A program made the translations under genes and the position numbers. The notes under the pieces are model-generated. The model saw only the letters and a program-made list of their open reading frames with translations. It made no database searches and was not told the origin of the DNA. Of a stretch of 58,689 nt of DNA, positions 41,276 to 51,512 are shown piece after piece; within the stretch, counting starts at the first letter, position 1, and the number at the start of each line of letters is the position of its first letter. This DNA comes from Clostridia bacterium (GTDB lineage Bacteria; Bacillota; Clostridia; UBA1381): contig JAFRDB010000112.1 of assembly GCA_017404065.1 (NCBI GenBank), positions 1-58,689 on the forward strand, written 5' to 3'.

Positions 41276-42808
41276 TTATTCCCACTCTATCGTAGCGGGC
41301 GGTTTGCTTGTGATGTCGTACACCAATCTGTTCACGTTTTTGACCTCGTTCACGATACGGTTTGATGTTCTTTCAAGCACATCATAGGGTATTCTTGCCC
41401 AGTCGGCGGTCATAAAATCGTCGGTCGTTACCGCGCGAAGCGCAAGAGTATAGTCATACGTTCTGCCGTCGCCCATAACGCCGACGCTGCGCATATCGGT
41501 AATTACGGCAAAATACTGGTTTATGCTGCGGTCAAGTCCCGCGCGCGCGATCTCCTCCCGGAATATCGCGTCCGCATCGCGCAGTATATCAAGCTTCTCC
41601 TCCGTTATTTCGCCTATGACGCGCACCGCAAGGCCCGGGCCGGGGAAGGGCTGCCGCCAAACGAATTTTTCCGGCAAACCAAGCTCTATTCCGAGTCTGC
41701 GCACCTCATCCTTGAATAAATCTCTGAGCGGCTCTATTATCTCCTTGAAATCGACATGCTCCGGCAGTCCGCCGACATTGTGATGACTCTTTATCACTGC
41801 CGCGTCTCCCGCGCCGGACTCGATGACATCAGGATAGATCGTGCCCTGGACAAGGAAGTCCACCTTGCCTATCTTTTCAGCCTCCGCCTCAAACACGCGT
41901 ATAAACTCCTCGCCTATCGCCTTGCGCTTAGCCTCCGGCTCGACAGCACCCTTGAGTCTGCCGAGAAACCTTTCCTGAGCGTTCACGCGGACAAGGTTTA
42001 TATCGTATTGCTTTCTGAAAACCGTTTCGACCTCATCGCCTTCGTTTTTTCGCAGAAGTCCGTTATCTACAAACACGCAGGTAAGCCGATCACCTACCGC
42101 CTTGTGGATCATCACCGCCGCAACAGAGCTGTCCACACCGCCTGAAAGCGCGCACAGCACCTTTCTGTCCCCTATCTTCTCGCGCAGCTCCATTACAGCG
42201 CGCTTTGCGTAATCCTTCATCACCCAGTCGCCACGACATTTGCAAACACGGTAAAGGAAGTTATGCAGCATCCGCTGCCCCTCCTCTGTGTGGTTCACCT
42301 CAGGATGGAACTGCACAGCATACAGCTTTCTTTCCGCATCCTCGTACGCCGCACACGGACACGCCTTTGAATATGCAGTTACCTTAAACCCCTCCGGCAC
42401 ACGGTCGATATAGTCCGTATGACTCATCCAGCAAACAGTCTTTTCATGCACATCCTCAAACAGTACGCTCTGCGATGTCCTTACCTCCGTCTTGCCGTAT
42501 TCGCGCGTGGGCGCAGTTGCAACGCTGCCGCCCAGCTCATACGCCATTAGCTGCGACCCGTAGCAGATACCGAGAATGGGTATGCCAAGCTCAAATATTG
42601 CCTTGTCATAATGCGGTGACGCGGGATCATACACACTGTTGGGACCTCCGGTAAAGATTATACCCTTCGGTTCCTTTGCCCTGATCTGATCGAGACTCGT
42701 CTTGTATGGCAAAACCTCACAATACACCTTCTCCTCACGCACACGCCGCGCGATAAGCTGATTGTACTGCCCGCCAAAATCAAGCACGATCACAAGTTCG
42801 TTTTTCAT
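41276..42808 (-). CDS. guaA: GMP synthase (glutamine-hydrolysing)
   Basis: 510 aa. It aminates XMP to GMP. The class I glutamine amidotransferase domain has the Cys in GICYGSQ (about 80) and His/Glu in [12 protein letters not shown]. The ATP-pyrophosphatase domain has the P-loop [12 protein letters not shown] (about 220). The C-terminal dimerisation domain ends with KPPATIEWE, the normal terminus, so the coding end is intact despite the adjacent element. The 3' end (GAGTGGGAA TAA) is a known insertion site for integrative elements. Own promoter at 42845-42873. Confidence 0.98.
   Translation of the reverse strand: MKNELVIVLDFGGQYNQLIARRVREEKVYCEVLPYKTSLDQIRAKEPKGIIFTGGPNSVYDPASPHYDKAIFELGIPILGICYGSQLMAYELGGSVATAPTREYGKTEVRTSQSVLFEDVHEKTVCWMSHTDYIDRVPEGFKVTAYSKACPCAAYEDAERKLYAVQFHPEVNHTEEGQRMLHNFLYRVCKCRGDWVMKDYAKRAVMELREKIGDRKVLCALSGGVDSSVAAVMIHKAVGDRLTCVFVDNGLLRKNEGDEVETVFRKQYDINLVRVNAQERFLGRLKGAVEPEAKRKAIGEEFIRVFEAEAEKIGKVDFLVQGTIYPDVIESGAGDAAVIKSHHNVGGLPEHVDFKEIIEPLRDLFKDEVRRLGIELGLPEKFVWRQPFPGPGLAVRVIGEITEEKLDILRDADAIFREEIARAGLDRSINQYFAVITDMRSVGVMGDGRTYDYTLALRAVTTDDFMTADWARIPYDVLERTSNRIVNEVKNVNRLVYDITSKPPATIEWE
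41279..41287. other. Candidate right attachment site at the guaA 3' end
   Basis: TTCCCACTC covers the last three sense codons of guaA. A direct copy is at 32327-32335. Confidence 0.4.
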
Positions 42809-42844
42809 ATTGATCTATCATCCTTCCACCTTATATCACCTAAC

Positions 42845-42873
42845 ATTTTAACATAAAAAAAACGCTATTGCAA
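42845..42873 (-). promoter_or_regulatory. Promoter of guaA
   Basis: TTGCAA (42868-42873), 17-bp spacer, TAAAAT (42845-42850), minus strand. The leader is about 30 nt, too short for a purine riboswitch. Confidence 0.65.
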
Positions 42874-42906
42874 TCCCTGTGGAAAAACTTTTTTCGACAA
42901 AATTAC

Positions 42907-42935
42907 TTGACTAATCAACATAAAACCACTATAAT
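42907..42935 (+). promoter_or_regulatory. Promoter of the activase-like gene
   Basis: TTGACT (42907-42912), 17-bp spacer, TATAAT (42930-42935). Confidence 0.8.
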
Positions 42936-42989
42936 ATAGAATAGAGAAATATCATAATCTATAACATAACGATCAGGGAGGTTACAGAT

Positions 42990-45900
42990 TTGAGTAAGCT
43001 TCATATTGGAATTGACGTTGGCTCGACCACTGTAAAGGTAGTCGTTCTTGACGAAAACAATAAAATACTATACTCCAAATACAGACGGCATTTTTCCGAT
43101 ATAAAGAGCACGGTGCTTGCGCTGTTTGACGAGGTTCGCTCCGTTACCGGCGACACGCCGTTTTCGGTGGTGATAACCGGCTCAGGCGGTCTTTTGCTTT
43201 CAAAAATGCTTGAGCTGCCGTTCGTGCAGGAGGTAATAGCAAATAAAACCGCAATAGAAACCTTTTTACCTGACACCGATGTGGTTATCGAGCTTGGCGG
43301 CGAGGACGCAAAAATACTGTATCTCTCCGGCGGACTGGAACAGCGCATGAACGGCACCTGCGCCGGCGGTACAGGCTCCTTTATTGACCAGATGAGCATA
43401 CTTCTGAAAACCGACGCGGACGGGCTGAACGAGCTTGCGGAGCAGCACACGACCATATATCCAATAGCTGCGCGCTGCGGCGTGTTTGCAAAGTCCGATG
43501 TGCAGCCGCTCCTTAACGAGGGCGCGGCGCGCGAGGACGTGGCGGCATCGATATTGCAGGCTGTCGTAACGCAGACCATCTCCGGTCTTGCCCAGGGACG
43601 TCCCATAAAAGGAAATATCGTGTTCCTCGGCGGTCCGCTTCACTTCCTGCCGCAGCTGCGGAGGCAGTTTGAGGATACGCTCCGTGAAAACGCATCCTCT
43701 TTCAGAATACCCGAAAACGCGCAGGTGTTCGTAGCGCTCGGCGCTGCACTGATGCATGAAGGCAACACGACAAAAACTCTTGATGAGCTGAAAACAGCGC
43801 TTATAAACTCCAAGGGCGTTGACGCGGAGATCACGCGTATGCCCAAGCTGTTTGAGACAGAGGCGGACAAGCGCGAATTTGACGAGCGTCACGCAAAGGA
43901 CAGAGCAAAGCGCGGCGATATCTCCAAAGCCCGAGGACCGGTATTCTTAGGTCTTGACGTTGGCTCGACAACGATAAAATGTGTTGTTATAAACGAAAAC
44001 GATGAAATAATATATGATTACTACGGCAAGAACGAGGGCAGCCCGATAACACGCGGTCTCAACATCATGCGCGATCTGTATTCAAAGCTGCCGCGAGGCG
44101 CGTATATAGCGAACGGCTGCACCACCGGCTACGGCGAGCAGCTTCTCAAGACAGCGTTTCGCATCGATGAGGGTGAGATAGAGACTATCGCGCACTATAA
44201 GGCGGCAAACCACTTCTCCCCCGGTGTTGACTTCATAATCGACATCGGCGGACAGGACATGAAGTGCATGAAGATAAAAGACGGCGTTATAGACTCGATC
44301 ATGCTCAACGAAGCGTGCTCCTCCGGCTGCGGCTCGTTTATACAGACCTTTGCCGAAGGGCTCGGCATGGACAGCATAGCCTTCTCAAAGGAGGCTCTTA
44401 CAGCCGATAACCCCGTAGATCTCGGCACGCGCTGCACAGTGTTTATGAACTCACGCGTAAAGCAGGCTCAGAAGGAGGGCGCGACCGTTGGCGATATCAG
44501 CGCAGGTCTGTCCTATTCGGTAGTCAGAAACGCGCTGTACAAGGTAATAAAGCTGCGCGACACATCGCTAATGGGCGAAAAGATAGTCGTGCAGGGCGGC
44601 ACGTTTATGAACAACGCGATCCTGCGCTGCTTTGAGCTGCTTACCGAAAAGAACGTTATCCGTCCGGACATTGCCGGCATAATGGGCGCGTTCGGCGCCG
44701 CGCTTATCGCAAGGGAGCGCTGGAGCGGCGGCGAGTGTGACATAATCACAGCGGACGAGCTGGACTCGTTCACATTTGAAACCACGCTTACACGCTGCCA
44801 GAAGTGCAACAACCACTGTCAGCTCACAGTGACAGACTTCGGCGACGGCTCAAAATTCGTATCGGGCAACCGCTGCGAGCGTGGCGCGGGCGAGGAAAAG
44901 AAAAACAAGGACATACCCAATCTTTACGATTACAAATATAAACGCGCATTCCGCTATAAGGCGATAAAAACTGAGGACGCGGCACGCGGCACTATAGCTA
45001 TGCCGCGGGTGCTGAATATGTACGAGAACTATCCGCTGTGGTTTACATTCTTTACAGAGCTTGGTTTTTCGGTAAAGCTCTCCGGCCGCAGTACTCACAA
45101 GCTTTACGAGAAGGGTATCGACAGCATCCCATCGGAGAGCGCTTGCTATCCGGCAAAGCTTGTTCACGGACATATCCAGGATCTTATAGACCGCGGATAC
45201 AAGACTATATTCTACCCCTGCATACCGTATGAGCAGATAGAATACAGCGCGGCGGGCAACCACTTCAACTGCCCGATGGTGACCTCCTACCCCGAGGTCA
45301 TATATAACAATATGGATATACTGCGAGAGGAGGATGTGACCTTCCTCTATCCGTTTATAAACCTTGCCGATAAGCCGTCATTCAAGCGACAGATGTCAAA
45401 GGCACTGAAACCGTATTATGCCGATATCACCTTTAAAGAGATAGACGCGGCGGCAGAAGCGGCGTTTGCGGAGCTGAAGGCATACAAAAACGACATCCGC
45501 GCCAAGGGCGAAGAGGTCATAAAATGGCTTGACGACCATAACAAGCGCGGCATAGTCCTTGCCGGCAGACCTTATCATATAGATCCGGAGATAAATCATG
45601 GCATACCCGACATGATAAACTCGCTCGGATTTGCTGTGCTCACAGAGGACAGCGTCGCACATCTCGGTCACCTCAAACGCGATATCCGCGTTGTTGACCA
45701 GTGGGCGTACCATACGCGTCTTTATGAATCGGCATCGGAGGTAATAAAGAACGACCGGCTTGAGCTTATACAGCTCAACTCCTTCGGCTGCGGTCTTGAC
45801 GCGGTAACGACCGATCAGGTCATGGAGATATTGCAGTCTCACGAGAAAATATATACAACACTTAAAATAGACGAGGTTTCCAACCTTGGCACAGCCCGTA

Positions 45901-47303
45901 TACGCGTCCGCTCGCTCAAGGCGGCGGTGAAGGAGCGCGCGGACAGCGACTTTGTTCCGCATAAGGTCGAGGACTACACCATAAGCCGCGTAAAGTTCAC
46001 CGAGGAGGAGCGAAAGAACCATACGATAATTTTCCCGCAGATGAGTCCGACACACTTCGGTCTGTTCGAGGCGGTTTTCCGTTCCTGCGGCTATAATGCG
46101 ATGGTGCTTGAGCACGCGACACCGGAGGACGTCGAGGCGGGACTTAAAAGCGTCAACAACGACGCCTGCTATCCGTCCATCATGGTTACCGGTCAGCTTG
46201 TAAACGCGTTTATAAGCGGCAGATGTGATCCGGACAAGACTTCGATAATGATAACCCAGACCGGAGGCGGCTGCCGCGCGACAAACTACATAGCGTTCCT
46301 GAGAAAGGCGTTAAAGGAGGCAGGCTACGGACAGGTGCCGGTCATCTCGCTGAATGTATCGGGACTTGAAGGCAATCCCGGCTTTAAGATAACGCCGAGG
46401 CTCGTTGACGGGCTGCTGAAGGCTTGTACCTGGGGCGATCTGCTTCTTTCCTGCACGCAGCGCATACGTCCGTACGAGATACACGAGGGCGAAACAAACG
46501 AGGTCTATAACCGTTGGCAGCGGAGGCTATATAATGACATTCTCCACCACAATAAGTCCAAACTAAAGCTTAAAAAGGTCATTGACGAGATCGTAGCGGA
46601 CTTTGACGCGATACCTATAGATGAGACGGTAAAGAAGCCGCGCGTAGGCGTTGTCGGTGAGATACTCGTTAAATTCCAGCCGGATGCGAACAATGACGTT
46701 GTTGGCGTTATCGAGAGCGAGGGCGGCGAGGCGGTCATGCCGGGTCTTGCGGACTTCATGCTCTATTGCCTGTATAATAACAACTTCAAGCGCGACAATC
46801 TCGGCATGAAGGCATCTACGGCGCGCCTTTGCAACCTTGCTATATGGGGCATGGAAACCTACAGAAAGCATGCGGTAAAGGTCATGAAGGCAAATCCGAA
46901 GTTCGCGTCACGCGCACCGGGACATATCGCGGAGATAGCCGAGGGCGCAAAGAGCGTTCTGCAGCTTGGACACTGTACCGGCGAGGGCTGGTTCCTGACC
47001 GGTGAGATGATAGAGCTTATAACAACGGGCGTGCCGAACATAGTATGTGTTCAGCCGTTCGCGTGCCTGCCGAACCACGTTACAGGCAAGGGCATGATAA
47101 AGGAGCTGCGCCGCCAGTATCCGCAATCGAACATAGTCGCTATAGACTACGATCCGGGCGCTTCGGAGGTAAACCAGCTCAATCGTATAAAGCTCATGAT
47201 GGCGGTAGCCTTTGAGCAGATAAAGAAGGAAAACGAAAAGAGCGATCTTCTGATAGAGCGGCATCACGCAAAGCTGAAATCAACGGAAAAAGCAAGAGTT
47301 TAA
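42990..47303 (+). CDS. Fused double acyl-CoA dehydratase activase/HgdB-like protein
   Basis: 1437 aa, TTG start with AGGGAGG 8 nt upstream. Two ASKHA ATPase domains of the BadF/BadG/BcrA/HgdC type: about 1-265 ([13 protein letters not shown]) and about 315-590 ([13 protein letters not shown]). In HgdC a cluster-bridging Cys lies in this fold; here [11 protein letters not shown] (about 122) and [10 protein letters not shown] (about 440). A Cys motif, CQKCNNHC...CERG (about 602-630), follows, then DUF2229/HgdB-like regions about 670-980 and 1005-1430. Activases drive ATP-dependent low-potential electron transfer to 2-hydroxyacyl-CoA dehydratases or double-cubane proteins. This fused family is widespread in Clostridia but its substrate is unknown. 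Confidence 0.88.
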   Translation: MSKLHIGIDVGSTTVKVVVLDENNKILYSKYRRHFSDIKSTVLALFDEVRSVTGDTPFSVVITGSGGLLLSKMLELPFVQEVIANKTAIETFLPDTDVVIELGGEDAKILYLSGGLEQRMNGTCAGGTGSFIDQMSILLKTDADGLNELAEQHTTIYPIAARCGVFAKSDVQPLLNEGAAREDVAASILQAVVTQTISGLAQGRPIKGNIVFLGGPLHFLPQLRRQFEDTLRENASSFRIPENAQVFVALGAALMHEGNTTKTLDELKTALINSKGVDAEITRMPKLFETEADKREFDERHAKDRAKRGDISKARGPVFLGLDVGSTTIKCVVINENDEIIYDYYGKNEGSPITRGLNIMRDLYSKLPRGAYIANGCTTGYGEQLLKTAFRIDEGEIETIAHYKAANHFSPGVDFIIDIGGQDMKCMKIKDGVIDSIMLNEACSSGCGSFIQTFAEGLGMDSIAFSKEALTADNPVDLGTRCTVFMNSRVKQAQKEGATVGDISAGLSYSVVRNALYKVIKLRDTSLMGEKIVVQGGTFMNNAILRCFELLTEKNVIRPDIAGIMGAFGAALIARERWSGGECDIITADELDSFTFETTLTRCQKCNNHCQLTVTDFGDGSKFVSGNRCERGAGEEKKNKDIPNLYDYKYKRAFRYKAIKTEDAARGTIAMPRVLNMYENYPLWFTFFTELGFSVKLSGRSTHKLYEKGIDSIPSESACYPAKLVHGHIQDLIDRGYKTIFYPCIPYEQIEYSAAGNHFNCPMVTSYPEVIYNNMDILREEDVTFLYPFINLADKPSFKRQMSKALKPYYADITFKEIDAAAEAAFAELKAYKNDIRAKGEEVIKWLDDHNKRGIVLAGRPYHIDPEINHGIPDMINSLGFAVLTEDSVAHLGHLKRDIRVVDQWAYHTRLYESASEVIKNDRLELIQLNSFGCGLDAVTTDQVMEILQSHEKIYTTLKIDEVSNLGTARIRVRSLKAAVKERADSDFVPHKVEDYTISRVKFTEEERKNHTIIFPQMSPTHFGLFEAVFRSCGYNAMVLEHATPEDVEAGLKSVNNDACYPSIMVTGQLVNAFISGRCDPDKTSIMITQTGGGCRATNYIAFLRKALKEAGYGQVPVISLNVSGLEGNPGFKITPRLVDGLLKACTWGDLLLSCTQRIRPYEIHEGETNEVYNRWQRRLYNDILHHNKSKLKLKKVIDEIVADFDAIPIDETVKKPRVGVVGEILVKFQPDANNDVVGVIESEGGEAVMPGLADFMLYCLYNNNFKRDNLGMKASTARLCNLAIWGMETYRKHAVKVMKANPKFASRAPGHIAEIAEGAKSVLQLGHCTGEGWFLTGEMIELITTGVPNIVCVQPFACLPNHVTGKGMIKELRRQYPQSNIVAIDYDPGASEVNQLNRIKLMMAVAFEQIKKENEKSDLLIERHHAKLKSTEKARV

Positions 47304-47310
47304 ATAACCA

Positions 47311-47350
47311 AACAGCCATGCTGATTTTGAATGATCAGCATGGCTGTTTG
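47311..47350 (+). terminator. Terminator of the activase gene
   Basis: AAACAGCCATGCTGAT (47311-47326)/ATCAGCATGGCTGTTT (47335-47350), 16-bp perfect stem, 8-nt loop. Confidence 0.8.
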
Positions 47351-47390
47351 CTTGTGAATATATATTACCTCATATTTATACGGAACACAG

Positions 47391-47423
47391 TAAGAGGGGG
47401 ACTGCCGAAGCAGTCCCCTCTTA
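47391..47423 (-). terminator. Hairpin after the secreted esterase gene
   Basis: TAAGAGGGGGACTGC (47391-47405)/GCAGTCCCCTCTTA (47410-47423), one bulged G. Lies 14 bp beyond the stop on the minus strand. T-run is weak. Confidence 0.65.
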
Positions 47424-47436
47424 AGTTTTATTCTGT

Positions 47437-50400
47437 TTATTCAACCGGTGTCGCTGCTGCCTGACAGGTTATTGTGTTACCCTGATTATCTGTAAATGTA
47501 TATACATAGTCTGTATTTACGATATCACCAAGACCAAGGTCTATCATGCCGCCCGCAACGATCGACGCCATCTTATGTGCGCCGTTGTAGGTGGAGTGGA
47601 GCCTGTCTGATACGTTGTATACAGAGTATACTGCAGCATCTGAGAAGCTGCTGCCATATGTGTCGCTAAAGAATTTATAGCTGGCTGCTGCGTGATCAAA
47701 ATACTTTGCTCCCGTCTCATCAGCTGCCTGTTTCATAACACCTGTCCATGATACTACGGCACGATAGTCATGTGCTGATGCAGGAGGTGATACAAGTACA
47801 ACATCTATACCATTTGCAGTAGCCGCTTCATACATATACTTAACTGCGGCAAGCATTTTATCCTTTGTTGATTTGCCGTTGTCATTATATCCGCTCTCAA
47901 GAAGCATAACATCACCGGTTTTACCGCTTGCTGCTACCTGTGTGATAGCCGTTGCTGCAAGTCCCTCAGCTATTGAGCCTGAATTACCAAGGTCTACTAC
48001 CTCAACATCATCTGTGAGATAGCTCTGGAGCACCTGTCCCCAGCCCGTCTGGTAATTATGCGCAGCATCGCCGCCGTTTGCATAGATACATACGAGCGAA
48101 TCGCCGAGAACATAAACCTTCTTAACTCTTTCAACAATTGACGGTGACTTAGCTATTGTAATAGCATTTACAGTCGCCGAAGTACCCTCCTTCAAATCTT
48201 TCATTGTAAGCACTGCATAGCCTTCATTTACAACTATATCATTTACACTGATATAGTTTAAAGTCTTGCCGCCCTGGAGCATATTATTAGCAAGCATCTG
48301 ATCATTTACATACGGATCAAAGTGCTCTCCATTCGCTCCTGTGATATTAAAGTTATAAGTATCAGCAGGGATATCTACAGTCTTTGAATTGGAGCTTGTC
48401 AATCCTGTAACTGTGAATACCGGTGCTATCTCAAACTTATCCGCGCCTGTTGTGTCAACAGTTGCCGGAGCTGCTGCAACTACTTCCTGCTTAACTATCT
48501 TGCCGTCCTTTGAGGTCGTTACCTGATAGCCGGTTATCGCGCCGCCGGATATAAGATTTGATGTATCAACTGTTGTTGAGTCGCCTGTCGCGTCCGCTGT
48601 GATATAATACTGTGCAACAGTTACCGGAACGGTAAGCTTTGTAATAGCATCACCGTTTGTTATCGTTGCAGTTATGCTTGTTTGACCATAGCCTGTAGTT
48701 GTAAGCTCTCCTGTAGCAGCATCTATAGTAGCAACATTCTCATCGTCTGATGTCCACACCGCCGCCGGGAGAAGCTCTGTTACATTATCACCGTAGCTGT
48801 CAACAAGCTTAGTAAGAGCGTATTTCTCTGTTTCGGCGATGTTATTAAACGCGTGAGCACCCTTGATCGTCGCATCGGCTGCTGCTATAGTCTGGAAGTC
48901 GCCTATCTCAACATTAACAGTTGCAGTCTTAGCATCATTTACGTTGCTTGTAGCGGTAAGTGTGTATGTTCCTACTGCTGCAGTATCTGCTACAGAAAGA
49001 ACACCATTCTCTACTGTTACGCCCTGATCTGCCGGTGACACTGTCCAGTTGAATACCTCATCAGGAACGATGACTGACTGACCAAGTTTATATGTGCGTG
49101 TTACCGTTGTGCCTGATACCTTAGCGAAATCAAGATCACCCGAGATCGAAAGGTAGTTGTTATCCGGCTCCTTCACCAATATCTTTGATACATTGAATGC
49201 ACCGTTATATCTGTAAAGACCGGTTGCAAAACCGCTTATAGCTGACGGGCTTACCGTAAGCGGCAGCGGAACGGTTACATCGCCGCATGAAACGGTTACA
49301 TTATTTGTAGCCTTATCTATTACGAATGTAACATCTATATCCTGTCCATATGTATATTCCGGAACCAATACAGCACTGTTTGTGAAGTTGTTAAGATCAG
49401 CATACTGGTTCATAGCAGCCGTGCCGTTATAGCCTGTAAACGCCTTGATTACTCTCTCAGCAGATGTAAGCTGAACACCCGCTACCTTACCCTCAGGAGA
49501 TACGAGCGCGAATGTACGTCCGTTATCAGTATAGTTTCCGAAGCTGCTGAAATTGAGTGTTACAGTAACGCTTGATGTGTCGGCAAGCGAAACGCTTTGT
49601 GCAAGATTTGTTGTATCATTTCTTGATCCGCCCGCTACGCTCCATGCGATCGGTTCATAATATGTAATATCATTATTACCGATTATAAGAGTCTTCTTAA
49701 CAGTCTGACCTCTCTGACCTTCGTTATTCATTTCAGCCGTTGCCGTAACATCGTACTCTGCTGTATCTCCCTTTGCTGCAAAGCCCTGATCTACGGATAC
49801 AACACCGTTTTCATCTATTGTTACATTGCTGTCCGGAGTGTCTGAACCAGCTGGATATATCGCCCATGTCAGAGTATATTCATCCGGCTCTACCTTTATA
49901 TCATACTGGTCAAGCACTGAAACAGTAAATGCTGCTGTTTTGCTCGGCTCAGCTGTCTTAGGCGCCGCTATAAATATCTGTCCGTTCTCTATTTTAACAG
50001 TCTCAGGTATCTTGTCGTATGACATAGCGCTGAGAACGAAATCAACAGCTATTGAATCCGAAGCAACAGTTATTGACTTCTTGTCATTGTCTGCCACACC
50101 CTTTGTATGCTCATAGCCGCTCTTTGAAGCCTCTGCGTCATATTTTCCGTTAGGAAGAACAACAGCTGCTGTGCCGTCCTCACCTGTCGTTACGGAGTAG
50201 TTATCGGTTATCTTTATATTAACTCCCGCTACTGCCGCATCAGATGAATCCTTAACTGAGAATGTAACAACACCAACGTCACTATCCTTTGTCTCTACCT
50301 TAAGGTTATCAATATATGTCTGAGCATTATTGATACGGAAGTTCAGACCGGTGAATGTTGTTGCTTTGAGGTCTTCAACCTTGGAATTAATAATTTCATT

Positions 50401-51318
50401 GTTGGTATCCGTCACTATTAGATACTGCTTGTTAGCTTTCTTATCAAGGATCACGCGTACATGAACATCATTATCTGTCAGTTCAGCTTTGGAAAGATTT
50501 CCGTAGCCGGACACCTCAAATGTACCGCTTGTCTTTGCATCAAAGCTCATCTCAAGCACCTTACCGTCAGAAATATCTGCGACTGCCGGAACTTTGCCAT
50601 CCGCAAAATCAAACCAAACACCTCTGCCATTGTTTGCATATCCATCAGCAAAAACATATAGCCTATTATTATCGATATTTGCGTAATCATTTATAGCCGT
50701 TGCATTAGCTCTGCGACCTGCTTTATATATAATATCACCGATCGTTACCGGATCAGGCGCAGTCTCTACATTGTTACCGACTGATCTTATTATAGTCTGG
50801 TTATCATATGTAAACGGCTCGTCAATGTATACCTTGTTCCCTGTTGCAGGTGCCTGTGTAGCCGGAGCTGCCGTTGCAGGTGCCTGTGTAGCCGGAGCTG
50901 CCGTTGCAGGTGCCTGTGTAGCCGGAGCTGCCGTTGCAGGTGCTTGTGTAGCCGGAGCTGCCGTTGCAGGTGCCTGCGTTTCCTCTGCCGGCTCTGTCGC
51001 CTCTACCGTATATGTATCCGCGAGCGGCTGCATTGTCTCACCGTCAATGCCGCTCCAAAGCATAAGCTTATCGCCCTCCGATACCTCTACTTCACAAGGC
51101 GTATCCGCCTCTACATCGTACAGCTTAACGCTAGCGAGTGTTCCGTCATCGTTATAGCTTGCGGCTATTAGCTTGCCGCTCGCCGTAGCCGTAGCATAAC
51201 CTTCGGCGTATGATACAGACGCCTCTGCCGCGCTTACGGTCACTGCAAACGATGTCAGCATCGAAGCCGTTATCGCCGCAGACGTAACTATCGACAGCGA
51301 TCTTCTGAATTTGCTCAT
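47437..51318 (-). CDS. Secreted multidomain SGNH esterase with Big-like domains
   Basis: 1293 aa, SD AGGAGG 8 nt upstream. Signal peptide about 1-30 (SAAITASMLTSFAVTVSAAE). A Thr/Ala/Pro linker of ATAAPATQAP repeats lies at about 114-158. Then beta-sandwich modules, one near 165-345 (lectin-like, FEVSGYGNLSKAELTD), a carboxypeptidase-regulatory-like repeat at 355-430 (VTFSVKDSSDAAVAGVNIKITD) and Ig-like/Big2 repeats (about 440-560, 760-950). The C-terminal SGNH hydrolase (about 1068-1265) has GDSLV, ESGYND and DRLHSTYNGAHK, the order of rhamnogalacturonan acetylesterases. Likely removes acetyl groups from pectin outside the cell. No anchor domain visible. Confidence 0.88.
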   Translation of the reverse strand: MSKFRRSLSIVTSAAITASMLTSFAVTVSAAEASVSYAEGYATATASGKLIAASYNDDGTLASVKLYDVEADTPCEVEVSEGDKLMLWSGIDGETMQPLADTYTVEATEPAEETQAPATAAPATQAPATAAPATQAPATAAPATQAPATAAPATQAPATGNKVYIDEPFTYDNQTIIRSVGNNVETAPDPVTIGDIIYKAGRRANATAINDYANIDNNRLYVFADGYANNGRGVWFDFADGKVPAVADISDGKVLEMSFDAKTSGTFEVSGYGNLSKAELTDNDVHVRVILDKKANKQYLIVTDTNNEIINSKVEDLKATTFTGLNFRINNAQTYIDNLKVETKDSDVGVVTFSVKDSSDAAVAGVNIKITDNYSVTTGEDGTAAVVLPNGKYDAEASKSGYEHTKGVADNDKKSITVASDSIAVDFVLSAMSYDKIPETVKIENGQIFIAAPKTAEPSKTAAFTVSVLDQYDIKVEPDEYTLTWAIYPAGSDTPDSNVTIDENGVVSVDQGFAAKGDTAEYDVTATAEMNNEGQRGQTVKKTLIIGNNDITYYEPIAWSVAGGSRNDTTNLAQSVSLADTSSVTVTLNFSSFGNYTDNGRTFALVSPEGKVAGVQLTSAERVIKAFTGYNGTAAMNQYADLNNFTNSAVLVPEYTYGQDIDVTFVIDKATNNVTVSCGDVTVPLPLTVSPSAISGFATGLYRYNGAFNVSKILVKEPDNNYLSISGDLDFAKVSGTTVTRTYKLGQSVIVPDEVFNWTVSPADQGVTVENGVLSVADTAAVGTYTLTATSNVNDAKTATVNVEIGDFQTIAAADATIKGAHAFNNIAETEKYALTKLVDSYGDNVTELLPAAVWTSDDENVATIDAATGELTTTGYGQTSITATITNGDAITKLTVPVTVAQYYITADATGDSTTVDTSNLISGGAITGYQVTTSKDGKIVKQEVVAAAPATVDTTGADKFEIAPVFTVTGLTSSNSKTVDIPADTYNFNITGANGEHFDPYVNDQMLANNMLQGGKTLNYISVNDIVVNEGYAVLTMKDLKEGTSATVNAITIAKSPSIVERVKKVYVLGDSLVCIYANGGDAAHNYQTGWGQVLQSYLTDDVEVVDLGNSGSIAEGLAATAITQVAASGKTGDVMLLESGYNDNGKSTKDKMLAAVKYMYEAATANGIDVVLVSPPASAHDYRAVVSWTGVMKQAADETGAKYFDHAAASYKFFSDTYGSSFSDAAVYSVYNVSDRLHSTYNGAHKMASIVAGGMIDLGLGDIVNTDYVYTFTDNQGNTITCQAAATPVE
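50843..50976. repeat. 30-bp tandem repeat coding the Thr/Pro/Ala linker
   Basis: GTTGCAGGTGCCTGTGTAGC plus CGGAGCTGCC, four full units (50843-50962) and a 14-bp partial. Nearly identical at the DNA level (one C/T change), so the copy number is likely variable by slippage. In-frame (10 residues each). Confidence 0.95.
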
Positions 51319-51345
51319 AATATTTTCCTCCTCTTATATTGATGT

Positions 51346-51369
51346 CGCGAAGCAGTCCGTAATGCTTCG
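51346..51369 (-). promoter_or_regulatory. Hairpin in the 5' leader of the secreted esterase
   Basis: GCGAAGCA/TGCTTCGC, 8-bp stem with an 8-nt loop, between the promoter and the SD. It may stabilise or regulate the mRNA. Confidence 0.4.
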
Positions 51370-51382
51370 CACAGTTACAAAT

Positions 51383-51411
51383 ATTATACAACATTCTTTG
51401 TAATATTTCAA
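51383..51411 (-). promoter_or_regulatory. Promoter of the secreted esterase gene
   Basis: TTGAAA (51406-51411), 17-bp spacer, TATAAT (51383-51388), minus strand. Confidence 0.8.
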
Positions 51412-51448
51412 TAGAAAAATTTATTTTTTTAAATATTTTGTACACACA

Positions 51449-51477
51449 TTGACAAACAATTCGATTTATACTATAAT
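51449..51477 (+). promoter_or_regulatory. Promoter of rhaB
   Basis: TTGACA (51449-51454), 17-bp spacer, TATAAT (51472-51477). Perfect consensus, diverging from the esterase promoter 38 bp away, so a shared regulator is possible. Confidence 0.85.
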
Positions 51478-51512
51478 ATAATCATAAATAACACAAAAAA
51501 GGAGAAAACGAG

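Noticed and set aside
42809-42844. Purine riboswitch before guaA
   Set aside because: The promoter at 42845-42873 leaves only about 30 nt of leader, too short for the aptamer.
45396-46115. 239-aa antisense frame in the activase gene
   Set aside because: Opposite conserved HgdB-like sequence; no initiation signals.
50843-50976. CRISPR-like array
   Set aside because: The 30-bp units are directly adjacent with no spacers and encode an in-frame protein linker.
50771-51157. 128-aa antisense frame with AVAGACVAGA repeats
   Set aside because: The complement of the 30-bp linker repeats of the secreted esterase; repeats keep all frames open.
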